From Lutibacter citreus (lineage in GTDB: Bacteria; Bacteroidota; Bacteroidia; Flavobacteriales; Flavobacteriaceae): a stretch of 64,000 bases of DNA. Of this stretch, positions 18,654 through 27,327 are shown piece by piece (within the stretch, counting starts at the first letter, position 1; every line of letters begins with the position of its first letter). Under the pieces are notes generated by a model. The model ran no database searches. It was not told where the DNA came from and saw nothing but the letters and a program-made list of their open reading frames with translations. Location: contig NZ_QEIH01000001.1 of assembly GCF_003260195.1 (NCBI RefSeq), positions 496,001-560,000 on the forward strand, given 5' to 3'. The translations under genes and the position numbers were made by a program.

Positions 18654-19931
18654 ATGATGATTAAAAGAAATACTAAAAGATCAATATTTGTATATGCTGA
18701 TTGGGATGGATTGGAAACACCTCAGTTGATGGGTATACTTTTTGCCGAATTATTAAGAGGGAAAGAAATATTTTCGTTTGAATATGACAAAGAGTGGTTA
18801 AATTCAGATAAAGCTCAATTATTAGATCCTGATTTGCAATTGTATGCTGGATTACATTATTTAAATGATGATATTAAAACTAATTTCGGACTATTTTTAG
18901 ATTCTTCTCCAGATCGTTGGGGAAGAATATTAATGCGTAGGAGAGAAGCTGCAATGGCTAGATTAGAAGAAAGAAAAGAAAGTAGTTTATTTGAAACAGA
19001 TTATTTATTAGGTGTTTATGATGGACACAGGATGGGTGCATTACGATTTAAGTTAGAAATTGATGGACCTTTTTTAAATGATAATAAAAAATTAGCAAGT
19101 CCACCCTGGTCATCTATTAGAGAGCTAGAGCAAATTAGTTTACGATTAGAAGATGAAGATGTTGTAGATGATCCAGGTTATTTGAATTGGTTAAGTATGT
19201 TGGTTGCTCCAGGTTCTTCTTTGGGTGGTGCTAGACCAAAAGCAAGTATAGTAGATAAGAATAATGAATTATGGATTGCGAAATTTCCAAGTAAAAATGA
19301 TGGAGAAAATATTGGAGCATGGGAAATGGTTACTTATGAATTAGCTTTGGAATCGGGTATTGAAATGTCAGAATGTAGAGCTCAAAAATTTAGTAGTAAA
19401 TATCATACATTTTTAACTAAAAGATTTGACCGAACCCAAGAGGGAAAAAGAATTCATTTTGCATCTGCAATGACTTTGTTAGGATATACGGATGGACAAG
19501 ATTATTCGGATGGAGTTAGTTATTTAGAATTGGTAGAATTTATTTCAACTAATGGTGCTAATGTTGAAACGGATCTAAAACAGTTATGGAGAAGAATAGT
19601 ATTTAGTATTTGCGTTTCCAATACAGATGATCATTTAAGGAATCACGGTTTTATTTTAACAAATAATGGTTGGATTCTTTCTCCAGCATATGATATTAAT
19701 CCAGTTGAAACTGGAACGGGATTAAAATTAAATATTTCTGAAAATGACAATGCATTAGATTTAGATTTGGCTCTTGATGTTTCACAATATTTCAGGTTAG
19801 GAAATGACGAAGCCATTAGCATAATAAATGAAGTTAAACACGCCGTTAATAATTGGAGAATTGTAGCTAATAATATAGGGTTATCAAGAACAGATCAAGA
19901 TTTGAAAGCCAGAGCTTTTATGTTTGATTAA
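18654..19931 (+). CDS. hipA: HipA-like serine/threonine kinase toxin
   Basis: 425 residues, the normal HipA length. An N-terminal HipA domain (FGLFLDSSPDRWGR) is followed by the kinase core: a Gly-rich nucleotide loop (SLGGARPKASI, about 200-210), IAKFPS, the catalytic loop NTDDHLRNHGF (about 322-332), and the metal-binding segment AYDINP. HipA toxins phosphorylate aminoacyl-tRNA synthetases and arrest growth. With hipB it may stabilise the island or act in phage defence. It starts immediately after the hipB stop. Confidence 0.88.
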   Translation: MMIKRNTKRSIFVYADWDGLETPQLMGILFAELLRGKEIFSFEYDKEWLNSDKAQLLDPDLQLYAGLHYLNDDIKTNFGLFLDSSPDRWGRILMRRREAAMARLEERKESSLFETDYLLGVYDGHRMGALRFKLEIDGPFLNDNKKLASPPWSSIRELEQISLRLEDEDVVDDPGYLNWLSMLVAPGSSLGGARPKASIVDKNNELWIAKFPSKNDGENIGAWEMVTYELALESGIEMSECRAQKFSSKYHTFLTKRFDRTQEGKRIHFASAMTLLGYTDGQDYSDGVSYLELVEFISTNGANVETDLKQLWRRIVFSICVSNTDDHLRNHGFILTNNGWILSPAYDINPVETGTGLKLNISENDNALDLDLALDVSQYFRLGNDEAISIINEVKHAVNNWRIVANNIGLSRTDQDLKARAFMFD

Positions 19932-20056
19932 ATTGTCTTATAAGTTTTTACTTTTGTAATTGGATAGATATAAAATATATATGTAACATTACTGCTATGA
20001 CACTTTGATTAAAAATTAAATATAGAGCTTTGATAAAATATTTAATAAATTAAATT

Positions 20057-20248
20057 ATGATTATCAAACTTACAAAAAAAACAAAGTCACTTCTTGATGT
20101 AGCCTTAATTTCTGTTGGATTTGAAAAATTAAAAGAACTAGGGATAAATAAAACTGATTTTCAACTATTCGTTATTGAAAATGAATCGAATACTTTTAAC
20201 CAGGAAACAATACAATATTTATTGACAGAATTAAATTTAGTTACATAA
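20057..20248 (+). CDS. Small hypothetical protein
   Basis: 63 residues, not recognised. Basic N-terminus (IIKLTKKTKSLLD), then an amphipathic helical pattern; no membrane segment. It sits alone between the HipA-like gene and Wadjet, same strand. Its ATG and codon use look plausible, but it could be a chance frame. Confidence 0.4.
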   Translation: MIIKLTKKTKSLLDVALISVGFEKLKELGINKTDFQLFVIENESNTFNQETIQYLLTELNLVT

Positions 20249-20661
20249 CTAGTAAATTGGAGTATAAAAATTCTTTAGAAGTGTAACGTTATAAAAGCTC
20301 TTAAATAAATGAAGTGCTTTTCAGGCAAATAAAATTATAATGTATTTATATAGCTGTCCGAAACCCAAATAATGAAACTATTTATTTAAAATCCTTATGA
20401 GTCGATTTTTAAATATAGCACAATTCAAGTTTTGGTAACTACTTAAACAGAAATTAGACCTGAAAAATTTCTGCTAATTAATAAATATTTTTAGAAACCA
20501 AACAAAAACCTCCTTGTTCTATAAAATATAGATTTATATAATTCTATATTTATATAAATTTCACTATTTTTATGCTTTAATAATTGCTAAGAGATATTGC
20601 CCTTTTTCTAAAATGCACCAACAATGTGTGGGCATAATTTCCCAGTTGCTATCCGAAATAT
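20249..20661. other. Wadjet upstream region
   Basis: 413 bases without a gene. The clearest structure is an AT-rich inverted repeat, AGATTTATATA (20530-20540) and TATATAAATTT (20551-20561; one wobble position), about 100 bases before jetA. It could be an operator. No TAnnTTTG box with convincing spacing was found, so the Wadjet promoter is not placed. Confidence 0.35.
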
Positions 20662-22119
20662 ATGATAGAACCAGATGAGATGATTGAAATATTGTCTAAT
20701 TCTCCAAGTGTTGAGCTTTTAAGAATTAGACAAAGAGATTTAACTATTGAATTTTTTATTAGAGAATTCAAGGGGGAAGAAACTATAATTACTTCGGATA
20801 AACTACATGCTGATCTTTCTGACTTCTTAGAATATAAAAACGTTCAGGATGATGAAGAGAGTGACATTAAAGTATTTGATACATTTGAAGAGAAAGCAAA
20901 AAAATATATAAAGAACTGGACTTCAAAAGGATTTCTAACGAATTATAGTGAAAATGATGAAATTTATTTTGAATTAACTTCTCATACTAATAAAACTATC
21001 GACTGGCTTTCAAGCTTAAAAAAGAAAGAATTTGTAGGAGCAGAATCAAAATTCAAAGATATATTTAACCAGTTAAAAGAATTGGTTGAATATACGAATG
21101 AAGATATAGAAAAACGGATTGAAATACTTACGAGTAAAAAACTTGAAATTGAACATCAAATTCAACAATTACAATTTGGAGAAGATGTTAATGTTTTTGA
21201 AGATTATCAAATTATTGAAAAATTCAATAACCTCAATCAATCAGCAAAAGAGCTGTTGTCGGACTTTAAAGAAGTTGAAGACAACTTCAAAAATATTACA
21301 AAAGAAATATACCACAAACATTCCGATAGTAGCTTAACAAAGAGTGATATCCTTGGTTTTACATTTGATGCCCTTGATGAGTTAAAAGATAGTCATCAAG
21401 GAAAAAGTTTTTATGCTTTCTGGAGATTTTTAATGGATAGAGGGCTTCAAGAACAATGGCAAAGCCTAACACTTGAATTATTTGAAACATTGTCTCAAAA
21501 AAGTATTGAGTCCAAAGATTCGTTTCTAAAAGGAATGAAAAATCACCTTTATAATTCTGGTAGAAAAGTAACAAAAGCAAATGATAAGATGGCTCAAAAG
21601 TTGAGTCGAATTATTAAAGATAATCAAATATCGCAAAAGCAAATCACAGATAAATTAATTCAAGAAATTAAGTCATTTTTAAGTGAAATAAGCAAGTTGA
21701 AAATCACTCCTGATCTCTCAATTGAATTAGAAGATGAATTGTATTTGAAAATCCCTTTTGAAAAACGGTTAACTCACGAACAAAAGGAAGATATTGTATA
21801 TAATAGTAAACCAGTTTTAGCTGACAATAATATTTATGAATCAGATCAATTAAATAAAATCTTTGATAAAGATGTTATCGACAAAAAAGAACTTTCTAAT
21901 AGAATCAAAAAAGCATTGGACATAAATTCTCAAACTACTCTTTTTGAAGTAATTGAATCTAATGGAGGAATAGATAAAGGTTTACCTGAGCTTTTTGGAT
22001 ATTTTAATGTAATCAAAGATTTTACTCATAATTTTAATCCCGACAAACAACAAGAAATAGTTTTTGATACTAAAAACTTAAAATCAATTAAAATCCCTGA
22101 AATTATACTTCTTAAATGA
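20662..22119 (+). CDS. jetA: Wadjet JetA (DUF3375, kleisin-like subunit)
   Basis: 485 residues, close to the usual size of DUF3375. N-terminal winged-helix-like part (about 1-110: LRIRQRDLTIEFFIREF), a central coiled coil (about 125-215) and a C-terminal domain. In type I Wadjet, JetA is the MukF-like kleisin joining the JetC motor and JetB. The complex extrudes loops on closed circular DNA and lets JetD cut, which blocks plasmid transformation. The stop overlaps the jetB start by four bases. Confidence 0.85.
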   Translation: MIEPDEMIEILSNSPSVELLRIRQRDLTIEFFIREFKGEETIITSDKLHADLSDFLEYKNVQDDEESDIKVFDTFEEKAKKYIKNWTSKGFLTNYSENDEIYFELTSHTNKTIDWLSSLKKKEFVGAESKFKDIFNQLKELVEYTNEDIEKRIEILTSKKLEIEHQIQQLQFGEDVNVFEDYQIIEKFNNLNQSAKELLSDFKEVEDNFKNITKEIYHKHSDSSLTKSDILGFTFDALDELKDSHQGKSFYAFWRFLMDRGLQEQWQSLTLELFETLSQKSIESKDSFLKGMKNHLYNSGRKVTKANDKMAQKLSRIIKDNQISQKQITDKLIQEIKSFLSEISKLKITPDLSIELEDELYLKIPFEKRLTHEQKEDIVYNSKPVLADNNIYESDQLNKIFDKDVIDKKELSNRIKKALDINSQTTLFEVIESNGGIDKGLPELFGYFNVIKDFTHNFNPDKQQEIVFDTKNLKSIKIPEIILLK

Positions 22120-22700
22120 GTCACTTACAAGATAAAATAAAACCATATTCAAAAGCGATAGTTAAATTGCTAAGAGGAACAGTAGAAAGTAAAGATATTA
22201 CTTGGGCTGAAATATTAAATTACAGAGATGAAATTCAAGACTATATTAATCAAATTGGTTTAGAATTGATTCTTAAAGAAGATGATGGATATGCCTTTGT
22301 GAAACAATTTGAAATAGACAATGATGGAAATACCATAGGATTGGTTTCAAGAAGACAAGTTGGTTTTGAAATGTCAATACTTTTAGTAATACTAAGGCAA
22401 ATTATAGAAGAATTCGAGCAAAATCCAATTGAATTTCAAGGGTTAGAAAAGAATATTTCACATACAGAACTTAGAGATGAAATTGAATTATTTCTACCTG
22501 AAAAATATAATAAAGTTAAATTTTTAAAAGATTTAGATACTTATATTAAACGTGTAATAGAATTAGGTTATTTGAAAGAAATAAAAAATAATGAGGGAGA
22601 GGCAAGGTATAAAATACATAGAATAATTAAAGAAAAGGTGACACTTGATATTTTGAATGAATTTAAAGAAAAATTAAAAAATTATGTACAGTCTATTTAG
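22116..22700 (+). CDS. jetB: Wadjet JetB (DUF4194, MukE-like subunit)
   Basis: 194 residues, the expected length for DUF4194. A double winged-helix protein: N-terminal segment ILNYRDEIQDYINQIGLELIL with the linked YAFV, the conserved VSRRQVGFEMSILLVILRQ patch, and the C-terminal GYLKEI and ARYKIHRI strands. It binds the JetA kleisin as MukE binds MukF. It overlaps jetA by 4 bases and jetC by 17, which argues for tightly coupled translation. Confidence 0.87.
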   Translation: MSHLQDKIKPYSKAIVKLLRGTVESKDITWAEILNYRDEIQDYINQIGLELILKEDDGYAFVKQFEIDNDGNTIGLVSRRQVGFEMSILLVILRQIIEEFEQNPIEFQGLEKNISHTELRDEIELFLPEKYNKVKFLKDLDTYIKRVIELGYLKEIKNNEGEARYKIHRIIKEKVTLDILNEFKEKLKNYVQSI

Positions 22701-25700
22701 TACAAGTTCTGATAAAGCAGGGTTTAGACTTCAATATATGGAAGTTTATAATTGGGGGACTTTTGACAAACAAATTTTCAAAATCAGTCCATTAAGTAAT
22801 AACTCTCTTTTAACTGGAGCTAATGGTTCAGGAAAAACAACATATATTGATGCTCTATTAACATTACTAGTTCCATCTAAAAAAGACCGTTTTTACAATC
22901 AATCATCTGGTGTAGAAAAAAAAGGAGATAGAGATGAAGAAAGTTATGTTCTTGGTCATTATGGTGATATACAGAAAGAAGGTGAGTTAAGTAGTACAAC
23001 TCAAATGTTAAGAAATAAGAAGTCATATTCTGTTATTTTGGCTTGTTTTGCTAATACAGACCAGAAAACTGTGACACTTTTCCAGGTAAGATGGTTTTCA
23101 GGTGGAGTGTTAAAAAGATCATTTGGCATTGCTCATCAATCCCTAAATATTGAAAATGATTTTTTCCCATTTGATTCAAAAGGAAATTGGAAAAAACTAA
23201 TAGATAAAATATATAATTCCAATAGTCTAAAGAAAAAAGTAGAGTTTTTTGAGGGACCAACAAAATATGCCGAAAGAATGGTTATTTTATTTGGTATGAA
23301 ATCATCAAAAGCTCTTAGTTTATTTAATCAAGTTGTTGGAATTAAGGTTTTAGGTGATTTAGATGAATTTATTCGTGTAAATATGCTAGAATGGAGAGAT
23401 GCTGAAAATGAATACATTCAACTTAAAGAGAGCTTTGTTACTTTAATGGATGCAAAAAATAATATTGATAAAGCTAAAGAGCAAATTAAACAACTTGAAC
23501 CTATAAATAATATTGCAAACCAACTTGAAAAAATTGAGGGTAGTATTAAGAATTTAAAAGCTGATAAAGAAATTAGTGTATTTTGGTTTTCAATAAAAGG
23601 GAAAAATATTTGTGAAAAAGAAATTGAAGTAATCAATGCTAAGCTAGTCCTTTGTGATGCTGAAATTGAAAAGCTAAAAGCGAAAGAAATTGATTTGAAA
23701 GAGGAAGAAACTGATTTAAGTGTTCAAATTAAAAGTGATGAAGTTGGCAAACAAATATCAGAATTAAGTAAAGAAATCCTGAGATTTGAAAAACTCAGAG
23801 ATACTAGAAAAAACAAATTAGATAATTACAATTCATTATCACAAAAACTAAGTTTACCAACAAACCCTAATAAAGAAGTTTTCTTACAAACAAGAGAAAC
23901 AACTAAGATTAAAAAGGCTGAGTGTAAACATAAGGAAGATGCGCTTAGGGACGATTTAAGAAAGATAAAGAATCAACAAGATGAAATAGAGTTTAATGTA
24001 AGTAATGGTCTTGAGACGGTAAAAATACTTCAGCAAAACAAAAATAATATTTCAGGACGAGTTGCTCAAATTAGAGAAGAAATTTTATTAGAAATTGGAG
24101 CAACTAAAGAAGAGATACCATTTATTGCAGAATTAATTAATATAAATGATTCTGAAAAAGAATGGGAGTCTTCAATAGAAAAAGTACTTCATAATTTTTC
24201 TTTACAATTAATTGTTCCAGAAAAATACTACCATCAAGTGAATAAATATGTGAATAATATTAATTTAAAAGGGAAGATAAACTATCAATGTTATAGGCAA
24301 CAAGTTTCTCTTTTAACTATGCAGAGCATTAGTTTTGATAAAAAATACTTAATCAATAAGATTAGTTTTAAACCAAATAACTTATATACAGATTGGATTG
24401 AAGAAAAAATAATTCAACAATTTAATTATATATGTGCAGATAATTTGGAAGAGTTTAATGTCCAAGAAAAAGCAATAACTAAGAAAGGACTCGTCAAGTT
24501 TGGAAAAGGAAGACATGAAAAGGATGACCGTAAACATATCATAAGTAAAGAAAATTATATTTTAGGTTGGGATAATAAAGAAAAATTAGAATGGTGGAAA
24601 AAAGAATTAAAACTTTATCAATTAGAGCAAAAAGAAAATTTAGTACAGTTAAGAAAAATAGATAAGTCTATTAATGAGATTGAAGAACTTCAAGATGATT
24701 ATTCTGAATTATTCAAACTATACACTAAGTTTGACGAAATAGATTGGCTCACGTTTGCTAAAGAAATAAAATTAAAACAAGAACAAAGAACAAAGCTTGA
24801 AAAAGCAAATGATAAAGTAAGGGTGCTTCAAGAACAATTGAAAGAAACTAAAGAACTTTTGAGTAAAAACGGAGACTTGATAGATGAAGAAAAGGATACA
24901 AAATCAAAATTGAAAATTTCGCTTGATGATGCTGAAAGTCAATTAGCAAATCATCTAAGTATTTTAAATGTTATTGAAGAAATTAATGCAGACTTGGTTG
25001 AATTTGAATTTGAAAATAAAAATTTATTAAATATTAATTATTCGAATTTTGAAGTTGTTAGGGCTTCATTTCAAACAAATAATTCTTTAAAATTAACCGA
25101 ATTAAACAAAAACAAATCAAATTTAAAAGAGGAAGTAATTCCGAAAATCAGTGCTTTTAAAAACCCTTCTGAATCAATTTCATCTAAATACAAGTCTTGG
25201 CGTTCAGATGTTAGTTCTTTGCCTGAAAAAATTGAATTCATAAGTGAATATCAAGATAAGTACAAAGATCTAATAGAAGAAGGGCTTATTGAATTTGAAA
25301 ATCGTTTTAATAAATATTTAGAAGATACTATTACAGATAAAGTAGGTGGTTTTAATATGTTTTTTCAAAATTGGGGAGATGACATAAAGAAAAATATTGA
25401 TTCGTTAAATGATGCATTGAGGGAAATTGAATTTAAAAATAGTCCAAAAACATATATCCAACTCATTGCTCAATTTAAAACTAGTGATGAGATAAAAGAG
25501 TTTAAAAATCTATTGCATAATGCAATACCAAATTTTAAAGAAATTGATAGTTCAATAGATGGGAAAAAAGTACATTTTGAAAATCATATTGAACCTTTAA
25601 TAAAGAAATTAGAAGATGAAAAATGGCGAAATAAAGCAATGGAAGTTCGCTCATGGTTTGAATACAAAGCTGAAGAATTTTATTTAGAAACAAATCAAAA

Positions 25701-26079
25701 GTTTAAAACATATTCTGGGATGGGGCAATTGTCTGGAGGTGAAAAAGCGCAGCTTACATATACTATTTTAGGTTCTGCAATTGCGTATCAATTTGGATTG
25801 ACAAAAGAAGGATTGCAAACTAATTCTTTCCGTTTTATAGCGATTGACGAAGCATTTAAAGCTCAAGATGAAGACAAAGCTCAATATTTAATGAAATTAT
25901 GTAAACAACTTCATTTACAACTTTTAGTAGTAACACCTAGTGATAATATTCATATCGTTGAGCCTCATATTTCTTTTGTTCATTTTGTTGAAAGAAAAAA
26001 CGACAGAAATTCTTGGTTGTATGATATGCCGATTAAGCAATTTCAAGAAGAGCGAGAAAAATATGTTGTTGGAGTATGA
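22684..26079 (+). CDS. jetC: Wadjet JetC (SMC/MukB-like ATPase)
   Basis: 1131 residues. Walker A GANGSGKT is at residues 45-52; the ABC signature region GQLSGGEKAQL and Walker B FRFIAIDEAFKAQDE lie near the C-terminus. Between them are two long coiled-coil arms (about 240-440 and 640-760) around a hinge region, as in MukB/SMC proteins. JetC is the loop-extruding motor of Wadjet. The head motifs are intact, so it should be active. It overlaps jetB by 17 bases and jetD by 4. Confidence 0.93.
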   Translation: MYSLFSTSSDKAGFRLQYMEVYNWGTFDKQIFKISPLSNNSLLTGANGSGKTTYIDALLTLLVPSKKDRFYNQSSGVEKKGDRDEESYVLGHYGDIQKEGELSSTTQMLRNKKSYSVILACFANTDQKTVTLFQVRWFSGGVLKRSFGIAHQSLNIENDFFPFDSKGNWKKLIDKIYNSNSLKKKVEFFEGPTKYAERMVILFGMKSSKALSLFNQVVGIKVLGDLDEFIRVNMLEWRDAENEYIQLKESFVTLMDAKNNIDKAKEQIKQLEPINNIANQLEKIEGSIKNLKADKEISVFWFSIKGKNICEKEIEVINAKLVLCDAEIEKLKAKEIDLKEEETDLSVQIKSDEVGKQISELSKEILRFEKLRDTRKNKLDNYNSLSQKLSLPTNPNKEVFLQTRETTKIKKAECKHKEDALRDDLRKIKNQQDEIEFNVSNGLETVKILQQNKNNISGRVAQIREEILLEIGATKEEIPFIAELININDSEKEWESSIEKVLHNFSLQLIVPEKYYHQVNKYVNNINLKGKINYQCYRQQVSLLTMQSISFDKKYLINKISFKPNNLYTDWIEEKIIQQFNYICADNLEEFNVQEKAITKKGLVKFGKGRHEKDDRKHIISKENYILGWDNKEKLEWWKKELKLYQLEQKENLVQLRKIDKSINEIEELQDDYSELFKLYTKFDEIDWLTFAKEIKLKQEQRTKLEKANDKVRVLQEQLKETKELLSKNGDLIDEEKDTKSKLKISLDDAESQLANHLSILNVIEEINADLVEFEFENKNLLNINYSNFEVVRASFQTNNSLKLTELNKNKSNLKEEVIPKISAFKNPSESISSKYKSWRSDVSSLPEKIEFISEYQDKYKDLIEEGLIEFENRFNKYLEDTITDKVGGFNMFFQNWGDDIKKNIDSLNDALREIEFKNSPKTYIQLIAQFKTSDEIKEFKNLLHNAIPNFKEIDSSIDGKKVHFENHIEPLIKKLEDEKWRNKAMEVRSWFEYKAEEFYLETNQKFKTYSGMGQLSGGEKAQLTYTILGSAIAYQFGLTKEGLQTNSFRFIAIDEAFKAQDEDKAQYLMKLCKQLHLQLLVVTPSDNIHIVEPHISFVHFVERKNDRNSWLYDMPIKQFQEEREKYVVGV

Positions 26080-27245
26080 TAAGTGCTAAAGAAATAAAAA
26101 TAAAAGCTGAGAGAAAGTATAAAAATTTTCTTCAATCTATAGTTGAAAAAATAGAAATTTTCCCATTGGTTATTTTAGGTGATAAAAAACCAGGTAAGTC
26201 TCTTTCAAATTTTAAAGATGAAATTACTAATCTAATTGCTAGTTCAAAAGAAAAAAAAGGATTTGGATACACGATTACTTATGAAGTAAGAAAAACGAAA
26301 TTGTTAGGCACACAAAGCTTTCCTTCAAGCATTTATTTTGAAACAAAGAATGATTTTATTAAATTTTTAAAAAAAGAAAAGGAAGTAGATCTTTTTATTT
26401 TATTAAGCAAACAAACTATAGAGGAATTTCCAGAATCTAAGCCTTGGATTGAAAAATACCCACTTAAATTAGTTGCTAATATTTCCGTTTGGAATAACAT
26501 TTTAAAAGTATGTAGATTCTTTAAAATTAATCCAAAACCTAATTTATATATTAGAGAATTACCTATTAAAGTTCATACAAAGTTTATTGAAAATAACAAA
26601 GGAATAATTAAGGAGCTATTAGATATAATTATTGCAAATTCAGTAAATCTATTTGAAAATGATTTTGAGAAGAGATTTAGCTTAAAGTATAGCGAATCTC
26701 TTGTTAGATTTAAAATTTTGGATGAATTAATAAGTTCAGAATATTTTTCAGGAATCAGCGATATTTCAATACCTGTAAGTCAATTTAGTACCTTAAAAAT
26801 TCCAGTTAAGCGGGTTATCATTGTTGAAAATAAAATAAACTTATACACTACGCTGACTTTACCAAATCAAGAAAATACAATTGCCATTTTCGGAAAGGGT
26901 TTTCAAGTTTCTAATATAAAAAATATAGAATGGCTAAACGAAGTTGAAATTTTATATTGGGGAGATTTAGATGCTCAAGGTTTTGAGATTTTATCACAAG
27001 TTAGAGGCTATTTTCCTAAAACACAAAGTATTTTGATGGATGAAAATACTTTTGATAAATTCTTTGAAAATGATTTAGGAACTATTTCAAAAGTGTCAAT
27101 TGAGCTTAACTTAACTGAGCCTGAATTAGTAATCTATAACAAATTAAAAGAAAATAACTGGAGATTAGAGCAAGAGAAAATTCCTCTGGATTATGTTAAT
27201 TTAGAATTTAATAAAAAAGAAGCTAACTTCATACAAAAAAAATAA
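26076..27245 (+). CDS. jetD: Wadjet JetD (DUF3322/DUF2220 nuclease)
   Basis: 389 residues, the normal JetD size. An N-terminal DUF3322-like part and a C-terminal DUF2220 domain with a topoisomerase VI A-like Toprim fold: the acidic residue in VIIVENKIN (about Glu251) and the pair in WGDLDAQGFEIL (about Asp297, Asp299). JetD makes the double-strand cut once JetABC has extruded a circular DNA. All four type I Wadjet genes are thus present, full-length and overlapping. Confidence 0.92.
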   Translation: MISAKEIKIKAERKYKNFLQSIVEKIEIFPLVILGDKKPGKSLSNFKDEITNLIASSKEKKGFGYTITYEVRKTKLLGTQSFPSSIYFETKNDFIKFLKKEKEVDLFILLSKQTIEEFPESKPWIEKYPLKLVANISVWNNILKVCRFFKINPKPNLYIRELPIKVHTKFIENNKGIIKELLDIIIANSVNLFENDFEKRFSLKYSESLVRFKILDELISSEYFSGISDISIPVSQFSTLKIPVKRVIIVENKINLYTTLTLPNQENTIAIFGKGFQVSNIKNIEWLNEVEILYWGDLDAQGFEILSQVRGYFPKTQSILMDENTFDKFFENDLGTISKVSIELNLTEPELVIYNKLKENNWRLEQEKIPLDYVNLEFNKKEANFIQKK

Positions 27246-27327
27246 AAGAACGTTGAATCTTAAATCAAATAAAAAATTATATTCTGCAAGTTTTCTTTAT
27301 TCCTTGCTAGGGTTTATTAAATTAATT

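Noticed and set aside
27253-27327. TTG start at 27253 for sngA
   Set aside because: The ATG at 27328 gives a proper signal peptide; the extra 25 residues would bury it.
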